This document shows positions 31,685-43,170 of a stretch of 64,000 nt of DNA, piece by piece. The stretch's first letter is position 1. Every line of letters starts with the position of its first letter. Under the pieces are notes generated by a model, which did no database searches, was not told the DNA's origin, and saw only the letters and a program-made list of their open reading frames with translations. The stretch lies in NCBI GenBank assembly GCA_021495925.1, contig JAKEKT010000033.1, forward strand, positions 295,787-359,786, read 5' to 3'. Origin of the DNA: Diplodia intermedia. Lineage: Eukaryota > Ascomycota > Dothideomycetes > Botryosphaeriales > Botryosphaeriaceae. Made by a program: the position numbers and the translations under genes.

Positions 31685-34600
31685 CTACTCCGTGGTCGCA
31701 GCACTCATGACACCCCTTCCAAACCATTCGCTGACCGTTCCGAACTTATCCCTACTCTTCCCCAATGCATCCAAGAAGATATCATGCCTCTCAGCGCTCT
31801 CCTCTTGGGCTTTCTTGATTGCCTTGATGGTCGCGTTCTGCGGTGCACAGATGGGGCATTCAACCCCGCTTGTTGGATCCTCAATATCACGCTCGAAGTC
31901 GACGTTTAAACAACGCTGATGGAAGCTGTGGCCGCACATGAAGTGAACGGTAGGTTGATCGAGTGGGTGGGGACATGACGGACAGCGAGTTGCTGTAAAG
32001 GCCATGGGCTTGGTGTTGAGCGTCTCTAGCTCCTGCTTCTTCGTCGCCGTATCCGAGGTAAAGGTTTGTATCATCTTGCGGTTGTTGGCGATTTCGCGGC
32101 GCTCTCGATCAATGGTCGTGGCGAGGTACTTCTTGATCATGCCCATAGTAGCGACGCCATTGGAGCTCAGCGTTTGGATGACCTGCAGGGGGGCCATAAG
32201 ACCATCTTCATCAATCTTGCGAAGAACGGCGTCGAGCTCGTCGCCCGCCTCTTCTAGAATGGCTGGAGATGACGTGAAGTAGGCAAGCGCGGTGGGGTAC
32301 AGGGAAGGATCCTCTGGCCCATACTTTCGAAGTGCCTTGATTGCGCCGGGCGTATCTTTGGCCGACGTGTAGGCTCGGAAGATGTCGGCACGAAGACCCT
32401 GTTGCTCTCTGACAAGGATAGTTCCGTCCTTGAAGTTCGTCAACTCCGACAGGAGCAGGACGTTGGAGTTGTCGATTGGGATCTGCGGTATGGTTAGAGG
32501 ATTGCGGTAGTGGAACTTAGCATGGCACTTACGTCTTTGCCCTCAACAAGCTTCTTGGCCTTGCCCTCCCACTCTTCTTTATCACCATCTCTCGCGCTGG
32601 CCGCCGTGTGCAGGTACATTTCAAACAATGTAGTATAGAGATCAACCTTGTCTTCCTCGCCAATGTTGTGCGAGTCGATGCAAGCTTCAAGGAAGATGAT
32701 GAACTCATTGGGGTGGTCGACGAACGACGAGAAAGCTGTGCGAGGCTTGGGAACTTTGTACTCTGATGCAGGCTCATCAACGGTAGTCTCGACAATCTGT
32801 GCTTGGCTCGCTGTCGTTTTCTGATCGCCGGACCCTGGTGAAGAAATGACGTTCACGTTCATGTAAGGCAAGGGGAGAAGCGCGGCCAGATTCTGGACGG
32901 CAGTTGTGGCGTTGCTGACGATTCCCATGCCCGGGGTTGCCGGGGCGTCAGGTATAACCACGGCATCCTTCTTCGGCTGGAAATGACCGGTATAGTAGTC
33001 AATAAAGACTTGGGTCATATCCTTTGGGCAATGCTCGAGCAGGACGGTGGCGTACTTCATGAAGTTCTGGTAGGCCTGGTGGCTGTCAGCTAGGTTGCTC
33101 TACCCTCACACGAATGGCTTTTTGCGTACAGTCAAGGGTTCGAGGCGCCAGATGTATGCAAGTGCCTCCGCGTATCGTTTCGAGTCCTCAATCAGAATAT
33201 CGACTACCAGCTCATGCTCGTTGTGTTTCCTTGCCAGAAAGGCTGCTTGGTCGAAATAGCCACCCTGACGGCACATGGCGATGGCAGTGTCGAGGTCAAA
33301 CTTTGGATCACCAGGCGACCTGATGAACGCCTCGAGCTTGTCGACATCCTTGAGCTTGGCATAGCAATTCAAAAGTAGAGTTGTGTGATCCGGAGTTGCC
33401 TTTTGGTGCTCGTGTAACTCCTCGAGATATTCGATCAAATTGTGGATTCGTTGCGTGTCGAGAAACTGATCCACGTCAGCTCAATTCCAACACGATTTCT
33501 AGAGATCATACCTTGCGGATAACCTGGGACGGCTCGGTATTGTCGATCGCCTTGAGGTACTGCTGCATTGCAGTATCATAGTCGCCCTTCTGATAGAGGT
33601 GATCGCCATATCTCCTGAGGATTACATTCTGCGTTGCTTTGTCGACGCCAGCTTTCTGGGCCATGTTGATTGCAAGCACATAGAGGTTCCTCTGGTAGAC
33701 GAGTTCGAGCTTTTGCTGGAATGACTTCTCATGGTATCGGAAGAGCTGCAAGTGGTCAGTAAATCTGGACAGGGACGAATAGGGCATAAATGTACTTTGC
33801 CGTCTTGAGTAAGTACGAAGAGATCCCCCCACTCGACAAACAAAGCTTGGACCCCGGACGGCAGAGCTTCTTGATGAGCGATGATCTTCAGGTCGGTGTC
33901 TAGAATGGTGAAATTGGATGTAGAGAACAAATCGTCGGCGGCGCTGCCTCCGAAAGCCCTCACTGCACGCGTGATGGTATTCGCTTTTGGAGGGGACACG
34001 GCGGCAGTATAATCCTTGTAGGTGCCGATCATCTTCTTCGGCCCCTCATATGCACCAAATGAACGCCTGCCACCGAGCCCGTAGCAGTAAAGACCATCAT
34101 CACGGGCGACAATGACGTCCCCGGTCGATCTGTCGACGGTCATGCAGTCTACACCACAACCTGTCTCGTCCAGCGTGCGGGCCGGCTGTCCTTGGCCTCT
34201 TCCAGATATGACCAGTGTTGATATGCGACCCGTCGTGGCAATGTACAGCGTGGTGATGCTGCCCTCTCTGAAGGTTATGCCGGTCACGGGCTCTTCGGTC
34301 TCAAAAACGGTTCGTTGGCGCGCGCCACGGTCGTGGATAAGATCTCCTCGCACGACAGTCACAGACCCATTCCCGAAGCCAACAGCGAGTTGCGACAGAT
34401 CATCCATGGCTGCGAAAGCAGTCACCTGTAACTGTGTGAGTGGCAGCCAGGCCTTGGGAGCGCGCGGTGGCTTACGGGGAACTGCTTCCTTCCATTGTGA
34501 ATCGTGAGAGTAGACTGGCAGCGCGGAGCGTTGGTCTTTTTCTCCAGTTTATCGAGGGCCCAGACCTTCAGGGTTGGTTCGCTCGAGAGGTCTTCGGCTA

Positions 34601-34953
34601 TCGTTACGAGCAACGAGGTGCCTGGGACTTGCTTCATGTATCGAATGGATCCCGTTTCATGGGCTTGGAACTCGCGGACGACCTTGAAGGCGCTCGAGAT
34701 GATGCGGACGACGCCATCTTGGCTGCCCAGGAAGACATTGTCGGACCCGGACGCAACACTGGTGATATTCCCTTGCTGCAACAGAGTCAGGGCGGGAAGT
34801 ATGAGGGTGGGGAGCGGGGCGGTACATCGAACAGCGACGCGTCCGGGAGCTTGACTTGGGAGACGTCGAAGAACTTGAACGGTTTCCACTGCAGCAGGGT
34901 CAGCGCGGACGGAAGATAGAGCTAGCGGCGATGCGTACCCCCGCGAAAGCCAT
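31685..34953 (-). CDS. vps11: VPS11/Pep5, RING subunit of CORVET/HOPS tethering complexes (972 aa, 8 exons)
   Basis: Minus-strand exons 34953–34939, 34888–34826, 34775–34476, 34425–33796, 33745–33512, 33465–33130, 33075–32533 and 32482–31685 join in phase. The order is an N-terminal beta-propeller (to about residue 340), a clathrin-like alpha-solenoid (FLDTQRIHNLIEYLEELHEH, LLEHCPKDMTQVFIDYY) and a C-terminal RING-H2. The RING ligands are C874, C877, C890, H892, H895, C898, C916 and C919 (RCPSC...CGHSFHQRC...CPIC). VPS11 scaffolds endosome and vacuole tethering in the class C Vps complexes. The first exon has only five codons (MAFAG) before the conserved WKPFKFFDVSQVKLPD. Length is normal for fungi. 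Confidence 0.95.
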
Positions 34954-35484
34954 GGCATCAGTCCATTTTCCAGCGTCGTCGGCGAGGTGCCTAGTGGTCG
35001 GGCGGCGGAGTGATATCAGATCGCTGCCAAGCCGGGGGCCCGTGCGCTGCCAGCGCGTCGCGAGGGCGGGCTGCATTCCTTCGGCGCCTGCTCCCTCCTG
35101 CTTCGCCCTCTCCACAACATCCATCATCGCGACTTCCAAAGCCACGTCGCTTCATCTCCAGCTAATTGCACGCCCCTGCAACCGCGACTTTTGCTCCAGT
35201 TCGCCATCGACGCCGACTTCTTTCTTCTGCCACTCCCCGACCTGCGCGCGTCCTCACTCCGTGCGACAGTCCTGCCTGACTCCCAAGCTCTGCACACCCG
35301 CACGCCTTCCACTGCACACCCCCACTGAAGCGAGGTAGCCGCTGCCGACGCGACTTCACCCGCTCTCAATTCCGCTGCGCCCCTCAAAGTCTCGACTTCT
35401 CCGAGACGCTTTGCACCCGGTCGACAACCTACGTCACCCACACCAAACGGACACCCGAGCAACACCAGCAATCCTTCAGCCAAT
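34954..35484. promoter_or_regulatory. Bidirectional promoter region, VPS11 / Yra1
   Basis: The 531 bp between two divergent starts must hold both promoters. The Yra1 side is pyrimidine-rich with several CACCC and CCACAC stretches. No TATA box is evident. Confidence 0.5.
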
Positions 35485-37496
35485 ATGTCGGACAAGCTCA
35501 ACCAGTCCCTTGACGAGATTCTCAAGGCCAACAAGCGCGCCACCCGCGCCCGCCCTGCTACCCGCCGTGCTGCTAGCGGTAAGGGTGCTGCCGTCACCGC
35601 TCCCGTCGGTGGCGTCAAGAAGAACACCAAGGCTCCCAAGGCTGCCGCGAAGGCGAACATCCCTACTGGACCTGCCTCCAAGGCTCATGGAGACAGCAAG
35701 ATCTTGGTCAGCAACTTGGTACGCTCTCCAACTCCTCCGACCTGTCGAGCCTCAGCTGACACGCCACAGCCTCACGATGTGACTGAGCCTCAGATTAAGG
35801 TATGTTGAGCGCGAAGGCCGCTTAGCCTTGGACTTCTCTCGCCGTTCCTTTTGAGACGCACGATTCTCGCAAACTTCCTCTTGAACCTTTCCGGGGCGCG
35901 TTGGCATTCTCCAAACACATGCAAGGATACGCTGGTCGACCTCACTCCAACAAAGCGCATCTCCCGCTTGCTCTTGCTCGTCCTTCTATGAGCTCGATGC
36001 AGAGCCTGAGATTGATCGCACGTTGTACGTCTCGCGGACAAAGCGTTTGGATGCTACAAGACTGCCTGGCAAGCAGCTTGGCTCAACGCGGCGCGGACAT
36101 TAGAGTGACGGTTTTAAGATTTACCTACACTGGTATCTCTTACTCGTACTATGCGGAGATTGAGACACCGTGTCGTGGCAGCATTGGCGTCAGCGAGCAC
36201 AGCAGTGAAGCAGTACAGCACAGCATCTTGAGCAGCTCGAAAAGCTATCGACTGGCCTAAGTGCCATACGACGACAAGCCCGGAGATCGTCCCATACCTC
36301 AGTCGGCGAGGAAATGGTCATTCAAGTATACGAAGACCTGGGACGGGCCGTCATTTCTGGATCCTTCCGGTTCTTCCGCCTTGGTGTATCATTGGTGTTC
36401 CCTTCAGACCATGGCACCATGTCCGCGACCGTCGAAAGATGCGCGCACAGACACATCTAGCGAGTTGGGCTCGTGGAGAAGAAGAGGACTATATCGTGCC
36501 TTTTCGGCACGCACTGGAAACAGCGTAGAGCTGTAATTGCCCAACCCGGATCGCTGAGGATAATACGGCACTTGGCTGTGGATCTCCGTTTGGCGACACC
36601 TACCGTTTGCACTGGACCATCGGAGTGGACATGGATGAGAGACCCACTACTAATGTTCACTGCTGGCTCGCTGAACTGATGCTGCTCGTCTTGCTATAGT
36701 CGTCACTTGGTTTCTGGACTTTTCATCGACCAGCCACTTTCCGTTTGCCGCGCCTAGGATCGTCATGGAATTCGGCAATGCGCGTATTCAATAACTCGAC
36801 TAATCCCCTGCTCTCTTATAGGAGTACTTTGCGAAGAGCGTTGGACCGGTCAAGAAGGTTCTGCTCACCTACGGTCCCAACGGCCAGAGCCGCGGTGTTG
36901 CTACTGTCATTTTCGCAAAGTCGACTGCTGCCACCGAAGCCGCCGCGGCCCACAATGGCCTGAAGGTTGACAACAGGCCGATGAGGGTAAGAGTCTCGGC
37001 ATCCTCTTGGACTTAGGGGAGCGCTAATACTGGTCAGGTTGAGGTCATTCTCGGTGCCTCTGATGTTCCTCCTCCTGCCCCGGCCAAGGCGCTCGGCGAT
37101 CGCGTCCAGTAAGTTGAGGTTGTATGTGATGGCGAAGGCGGTACTAACAATGAAATAGGCAACCCAAGAATGCTGCGAAGGCTCAGCCGAAGCCGGCCAC
37201 CCAGACCAAGGCTGCCGCAGCCGCTGGCAAGGCGGCGGCGGGCAAGAAGAAGCGTGGCAAGAGCGTCAACCGCCCGAAGCCGAAGACGGCCGAGGAGCTC
37301 GATGCTGAGATGCAGGACTACTTTGACAGCGGCAACAATGCAGGTGCGGACGGTGACACTGCGATGGCGACCAACGGAGCCGCAGTGCAGGCGGCTGGCA
37401 ACGGCGGAGACCAGATGGAGGATGAGGTTATGGTGAGTGCTGATCCTTGGCTTGGCGGAAGGGCTTGGCAGGGTGGCTGACAAACTTGTTCAGTAA
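35485..37496 (+). CDS. Yra1/Aly/REF mRNA-export adaptor (258 aa, 6 exons)
   Basis: Exons 35485–35718, 35770–35799, 36822–36986, 37038–37108, 37159–37432 and 37494–37496 join in phase. The N-terminal REF box (MSDKLNQSLDEILKANK) binds the Sub2/UAP56 helicase. A basic Ala/Arg/Lys region follows, then an RRM (RNP2 ILVSNL, RNP1 SRGVATVIF; about residues 70–150), a second basic region and the C-terminal box TAEELDAEMQDYF. The protein couples transcription and splicing to mRNA export in the nucleus. Intron 2 is 1,022 bp, far larger than any other in the window, and splits the RRM after its first helix. The last exon in this model is only the stop codon TAA; reading through the final intron would instead add 16 residues (VSADPWLGGRAWQGG...). 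Confidence 0.92.
35800..36821 (+). other. Outsized intron 2 of the Yra1 homologue (1,022 bp)
   Basis: The donor is GTATGT, the acceptor is CTTATAG, and a branch-point-like GACTAATCC lies about 24 bp before the 3' end. The interior has many stop codons in all frames and no clear gene. In budding yeast, YRA1 has an unusually long, inefficiently spliced intron through which the protein autoregulates its level. A long intron in a homologue here suggests similar control. I looked for box C/D snoRNA motifs and found none convincing. Confidence 0.75.
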
Positions 37497-38768
37497 ACGG
37501 GAATCACAAGCACCACGTGCATGCTGGGCGATCCTAAATTGCGATACGAGTCAGGGAGGGTCTGGAGCTTTGGTACCAGGGGTATCCACGTGCCTTGCCA
37601 TGTGGCGGCACTCGTTTCTTCAGACTGTACTAAAACAGAATTGCGGACGGGCTCTCGACGGACAGACTGCTCTCTCTTCAGGGCTCGCGGCGTTCTTCTT
37701 TCGAGCAGTTGCTGGCTGCTGTGGGCGGGTCGGGCCAGGCGAGATCTGGCAGAGCCAAGACCAAGCAATTGATAGAAGCTTATAATAGCGAACAGTGATG
37801 ATCACGGCACTAGCATGAGATCCGAACCCAAAGCAGTGGGCAGTGATGAGGCTGGCGCGTCTCGGGTGAGCGCGTCCGCTGATCCAGCCATCACACCATG
37901 GTGAATTGGGCAGTGCAGTTGTTGAGGCGCGCCGGCTGGGGGCGTGGGGCAAGGGGTCCGGGGGCTGTGGGGTTGTTGACGTCTGGCAGGGCGGCTGCAC
38001 GCTGCGGATTTGTGCGGAGAAACGGGAACGAGGCCTCTTAGCGCTGGCCAAAGCCTCGGCCAGGCGTGGGCCGGCGCTGAGCCATGGCCAGCCGAGCCTC
38101 CACCAGTGCGGTGCCGCATCCGCACGCGCGGTTCCCCAGCTTTAGACTGTTGGGCACGCTGCCACGCGACTGCGCGGCGCCGCACGACGGGCGCCGCATG
38201 GGCTGCCTGGGCCTGGTACGCCTGTAGTTCCGCTGAGCGCCGGCCGCCCCAGCGCCGCCGCCTCGCTCGAAAGGAAGCCGACTGGCAGGGGTCGGCCGTG
38301 GGGCTCCGCACGGCGGCCCCGCGAGTCGTGGGCGGTACGGTTCCGCTCTTATCGGCTCTGTCGTCACTGGGCGAGCTTTGTGCGCGCGCTGCTCGCTGGC
38401 GCCCACCAGAGTGGGGAGTGCTGGGTGGCAAGCTGATGGCTGAGGGCGAATCACCGGGCCGGGAGCGCGTGTGGTTGGACGGCGGCGGCGTAGGCGGGGT
38501 AAAACAGCCCGCGCGCGAGGGGCCCCTCCACGATTCCTCACGACCGAGACAGCACACTGCTCCTTGCGGCTAGCTCCGCCGCAGCCCTCGACGACAATTG
38601 ACCGGGGTGCGGGGTCTTGTCGGGATATTACTGCATTGGCGTGCGCCATACGCTGTCGTAGTACTTAAGCCTGGCCGTCCCCGCAGCCGCTGAGCTTCAT
38701 CCACTATCTTCACTCTCTCCTCTCCATTGATACCCATTTCCGCTTCACTCTCCCGCACCCCTCCCACC
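37497..38768. other. GC-rich region upstream of aldehyde dehydrogenase
   Basis: From 37,880 to 38,600 the DNA is very GC- and CpG-rich and open in several frames on both strands. None of these frames has a recognisable domain. The last 120 bp are a CT-rich leader. Confidence 0.5.
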
Positions 38769-40588
38769 ATGACTTCCACCACTCTCCACACGCCGCACTC
38801 CGGCAAGTACGAGCAGCCGACCGGCCTGTAAGTCGCGCCGACCGCGCCATGTCTGACCCCGAGCTGACTTCTCCCAGCTTCATCAACAACGAGTTCGTGG
38901 CCGGCGTCGACGGCCAGACCTTCGAGGTCATCAACCCCGCCACCGAAGAGGTCATCTGCTCTGTCCACGAGGCCACCGAGAAGGATGTCGATATTGCCGT
39001 CGCTGCGGCCCGCAAGGCTTTCGAGGGCGAGTGGAGGAAGGTCACTCCTCAGGACCGCGGCAAGCTGCTCACGAACCTCGCCATCAAGTTCGAGGAGAAC
39101 ACCGACCTGCTCGCTGCTGTCGAGTCGCTCGACAACGGCAAGTCCATTACCATGGCCAAGGCCGACGTTGGCAACTGTGCCGCGACCCTGAGGTACTATG
39201 GTGGCTGGGCGGACAAGATCCACGGCAAGGTCTGCGAGACCAACCTCGAGACTTTCTCGTACATCAAGAAGGAGCCCGTAAGTCGTCGCCGCTTGTCCAA
39301 TCCGCGCAAACCGTTACTAACACAGCCATGCAGATTGGTGTCTGCGGTCAGATCATTCCCTGGAACTTCCCCCTGCTCATGTGGGCATGGAAGATCGGCC
39401 CTGCCATCGCCACCGGTAACACCGTCGTCATCAAGACTGCCGAGCAGACCCCTCTCTCCGCGCTGGTCGCCGCCAGGCTGATCAAGGAGGCTGGCTTCCC
39501 TCCGGGTGTCATCAACGTCATCTCTGGTTTCGGCAAGATCGCCGGCCAGGCAATTGCCTCGCACATGGACATTGACAAGATCGCCTTTACTGGCTCGACT
39601 GTCATTGGCCGTCAGATCCTGAAGTCTGCTGCTGGCTCCAACCTGAAGAAGGTCACCCTCGAGCTCGGTGGCAAGTCGCCCAACATCGTCTTCGAGGACG
39701 CCGATATCGACAATGCGATCTCCTGGGTCAACTTTGGTATCTTCTTCAACCACGGCCAGTGCTGCTGCGCCGGTTCCCGCATCTATGTCCAGGAGAGCAT
39801 CTACGACAAGTTCCTGGCCCGCTTCAAGGAGCGCGCTCTTCAGAACGTCGTTGGCGACCCCTTCGACCAGGGCACCTTCCAGGGTCCCCAGGTCTCTCAG
39901 CTCCAGTTCGACCGCATCATGAGCTACATTGAGCACGGCAAGAGCTCCGGCGCCACCTGCGAGACTGGTGGCAAGCGCAAGGGTGACAAGGGTTACTTCA
40001 TTGAGCCCACCATCTTCTCCAATGTCACCGAGGACATGAAGATCATGCAGGAGGAGATCTTCGGCCCCGTCTGCGCCATTGCCAAGTTCAAGACCAGGGA
40101 GGACGCCATCCGCATTGGCAACAGCACCACTTACGGTCTGGCCGCAGCTGTAAGTTTTCACCAACGTCCCTTTAGCCTTCTCCGTGTCACACCACCTCAC
40201 ACCACCCACCCCATACTCCTCCCCATACCCCACCCATTCCCACCCTCTTTCCCAACCTGCTCCCCAATGACCGTTGCTCCGCCCCTCGGCCCCACCGGCG
40301 CCCACCGATGATGAACGTCTGGGCCCCCCGAGTTATGAATGTTCCACTAACCGCCGATCTCTTGCGTCATAGGTCCACACCACCAACCTGAACACCGCCA
40401 TCGAGGTTTCCAACCAGCTCCGCGCCGGCACCGTCTGGGTCAACTGCTACAACATGCTGCACCACCAGCTTCCCTTCGGCGGTTACAAGGAGTCGGGTAT
40501 CGGCCGCGAGCTCGGCGAGGCCGCTCTGGACAACTACGTCCAGACCAAGACCGTGTCCATCCGCCTGGGCGACGCTCTGTTCGGTTAA
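38769..40588 (+). CDS. aldA: NAD(P)-dependent aldehyde dehydrogenase (496 aa, 4 exons)
   Basis: Exons 38769–38827, 38878–39277, 39334–40149 and 40373–40588 join in phase to a length typical of the class (about 497). Signature residues are present: Asn145 in PWNFP, the FTGSTVIG nucleotide-binding loop (219–226), Glu244 in LELGGKSP, and catalytic Cys278 in FNHGQCCCAGSR. The C-terminal oligomerisation segment (GGYKESGIGRELG) is intact. It oxidises aldehydes such as acetaldehyde to acids. There is no mitochondrial presequence, so it is probably cytosolic, like AldA of Aspergillus. The last intron is 223 bp, longer than usual here, and begins at the AAA–V junction. No other gene of an ethanol pathway is adjacent. 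Confidence 0.96.
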
Positions 40589-41925
40589 GCGGGACGGAAA
40601 GCAAATACAAAAAGGAAAAAAGAAAAAAAGAAAATTGTGGTATAGTTGTCACGATCAAGGCTCTGTGCCGTGGGAGGGAAAGGAGTCGTCGCCGCCCCTG
40701 CTGGGGAGGTCTGGAACATTTGGAGGCGAGCGAAATTGAGCTTCGGTGCGTCAAAGCTGCTGCTTAGTCTTCTCACACACATGGCGCGGCTGTATTTTGC
40801 TTTCTTTTTGCGATTTGGAAGCTGCACACATCTTTCACCACGCATATCCTCGTCGAAAATGCCTTGACCCCTATGGCTTTTCAACTGTACATACATACTA
40901 TATATCCAGCCATACCTCATGTTTATGAGTACGAATGCTACAACGTTTCAATTAACTTCACAATCGTCAGTGACTACTACTACCTTCCCAAACCGTCTCG
41001 CTGCGCTTCACCCCACTCTTCCCTAATTATAATACGTACGTACATAGATACCTGCCTGGCGAAAAAAAAAACCCCTCCAGGTGCGATCCGGAGCCCTATC
41101 ACCGCCTCCGCCTCCGCCGTCGCCGCCGCCGCCGCCGCCGCCCCCCACTTTACATAGGCACCCTTGCTGCAGGCCCGGACGAAGGTTTCAAGAATGGAAC
41201 AGTTCCGCGACGACCATGACTCGGCGCAGAAGACGAAAAGGGCAACCCGTATCGGAGGTGGCCGCGCAATGATGCGTACACCGTCGCAGATCACTACCGA
41301 TGCGATTATAGAGTCGAGGCGATAAGGTTGCGACTGAACACGGTGGTGGTGGGGGTTTTGGATGGGATGAACGAAGTTGGGAAAGAGATGCGAAGGGGGA
41401 AAGAAGAGGGAGGGGTGAAGAAAAACGAAGGCAGACTGCCATTCTCATCTCGAGAAACCAGCAAGAGACCAGAGGACGCGAAGGCACAAAACGCGTATAC
41501 ATTTCATCCTATTCGCAGCCTCATTAGATGGATGTGGTATCGTACAATTCCCGTCATCTCCCACTAGTTTGCCTATGTCTCCTTCCACGAATCTCCTCTG
41601 ATCAGGCTGCGGAACGGAAGAAAACAGAAGGAAAGAAGAAAAGAGGGAGATGAGACAGCCAAACGCCAGTAAATGACCCAGCCCATCGGTCAGATGAGCG
41701 TCAAAAAGGGAGGGGAACTCAAAGGGAGGAGAAGAGGAGAATGACGCCGTGCTTTTCCAGCCCCGCTCTTTGTGGCAGGTTATAGGTGCAAATTGGTCGC
41801 CCACACTCTTTCCCACTTTCATCTCGTCAGCAATCGCTCTCCCTCGATTCAATTTTTTGTTGAGCAACTGCCCCTCTCCTTCTGTCGCGTCCGCGTCGAA
41901 AACCGACGGAAACAGAAGCCACGTC
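40589..41925. other. Intergenic region between convergent genes with simple repeats
   Basis: Contains a GCC/CCT trinucleotide run (41,098–41,148) and purine-rich stretches near 41,400 and 41,620–41,750. No gene is supported. Confidence 0.55.
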
Positions 41926-43170
41926 TCACATCCTCGCCGAATCCACGCTCCTGTCCCTCTCATGCAGCGTCATCCTGACCGCATTCCTCGCCACCATCAG
42001 CGCGCCGATTTCCCACACGCCATCCTCCGCCTGCCTGACGTAGTTGTTCTGGCCACTTGCCCTTCCGCGCACATCCTCAGGGTGCTGCGCTACCACGTCT
42101 GCGTCCACGACCACGAGGCTCACACCCTCCCTGGCGGCGACGCCGCGGCCGTCGCGTCGCGCGCCTGCGAACAGGACAGTTTCGTCGGGACGAGTATCAA
42201 TGCGCTTGAGCACATCGCCGAAGCCATTGTTGCTGTTACTGGCGTTTTCGCTGTTCTCTTCGAGCAGGGCAATGCGGTCGACAAAGTTGTCGAGGTAGAG
42301 ATGCTCAATGAGCCAGGCGGCCATGTCGTTGGTGCATTGTGAGTTGGCGCTGTCGACGGCGATCACAATGCGCGCGGACCGCTTGAGTAGCGAGCGCAGC
42401 AGCGGCAGTACACCCGGCGCCGGGTGAAGCTGCGCATACATTGTCTTCTTGTAGAGGCGGAAGAGGTCATCGATCTGCGCCGAAGCCTGTTCCGGTGTAA
42501 GGGTGTGAGGGATGGAAGCGAGTAGATCCTGGAGGAGCTGCTTCTGGTGGACGGGCCAGGTTTCTTGGGCCTGAGGAGGATTGGAGGAGCAAAGCTCAGC
42601 GTAGGTGGTCTTCAGGGCATCATATGGTGCGTTGTGGGCGTCAGCGACGGCTTGCAAAAGGGCGTCGGTGGCCAGGGAAGTGGCAGCGCGGTGATCGTAG
42701 AGCGTGGTGTCTAGAACGAAGGCGAAGCAGGTTTTGGTGGCCAGGAACTCGCTGAAGTTGTCGAGCGGGCGGGCATTGGCGGTATGCTCGACGGTGATGG
42801 TGGGTGCGGCCATGGCTTGGTCAGTGTGGTGGGAACTGGAGGGAGCCTGGAGACTGTCGCGACGGAGAGCGGTGGCGGGCGAGAGGAGAGTGTTGGGTTG
42901 GGTTGGGAGCTTGAGACCAGGGCCTGTGTCTTGGATGGCTTGAGCTCCTGCAGGAGGTTGCGCAAGAGGCTGGGCGTCGTCCGGGGTTGGGGTGAGCACG
43001 TCTCCCATGGCTCCACGTGGGCTGCCTGGTTGGGCAATCTGCGCAGTGACTTGCGGATCTTGGTACTCGGAAGGCTGGTGGTCTTGGGAGGGCGATTGGC
43101 TGTTCCGGAGTCGCCGCCTGTGTGTCCGGAAGTGCAGGAAGCGGGCGAGCAGAAGGTTGGACTTGGCCAT
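41926..43170 (-). CDS. HAD-superfamily protein lacking the nucleophile Asp (414 aa)
   Basis: The intronless frame has an unstructured N-terminus of about 125 residues and then a HAD-like domain. Motif I reads F151-V-L-D154-T-T-L, where active enzymes have F-D-x-D-x-T-L, so the nucleophile Asp is Val. Motif II may be VIAVDSANSQC. The DETVLFAGARRDG and VSLVVVDAD segments sit where the lysine/motif III–IV region is expected. A helical cap fits between motifs I and II, with a pattern (LYDHRAATSLATDALLQAV) like the N-acylneuraminate-9-phosphatase or haloacid-dehalogenase subfamily. It is probably a catalytically dead paralogue with a binding role. An internal Met at residue 120 (MAAPTITVEH) is a reasonable alternative start. 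Confidence 0.75.
   Translation of the reverse strand: MAKSNLLLARFLHFRTHRRRLRNSQSPSQDHQPSEYQDPQVTAQIAQPGSPRGAMGDVLTPTPDDAQPLAQPPAGAQAIQDTGPGLKLPTQPNTLLSPATALRRDSLQAPSSSHHTDQAMAAPTITVEHTANARPLDNFSEFLATKTCFAFVLDTTLYDHRAATSLATDALLQAVADAHNAPYDALKTTYAELCSSNPPQAQETWPVHQKQLLQDLLASIPHTLTPEQASAQIDDLFRLYKKTMYAQLHPAPGVLPLLRSLLKRSARIVIAVDSANSQCTNDMAAWLIEHLYLDNFVDRIALLEENSENASNSNNGFGDVLKRIDTRPDETVLFAGARRDGRGVAAREGVSLVVVDADVVAQHPEDVRGRASGQNNYVRQAEDGVWEIGALMVARNAVRMTLHERDRSVDSARM

Noticed and set aside
35800..36821. A box C/D snoRNA hosted in the long Yra1 intron
   Set aside because: Some TGATG- and CTGA-like words occur but without the right spacing or a terminal stem.
39196..40305. Long minus-strand frame (369 codons) opposite the aldehyde dehydrogenase
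   Set aside because: It is the mirror of a strongly codon-biased real gene. It has no domain, and the plus strand has complete ALDH motifs.
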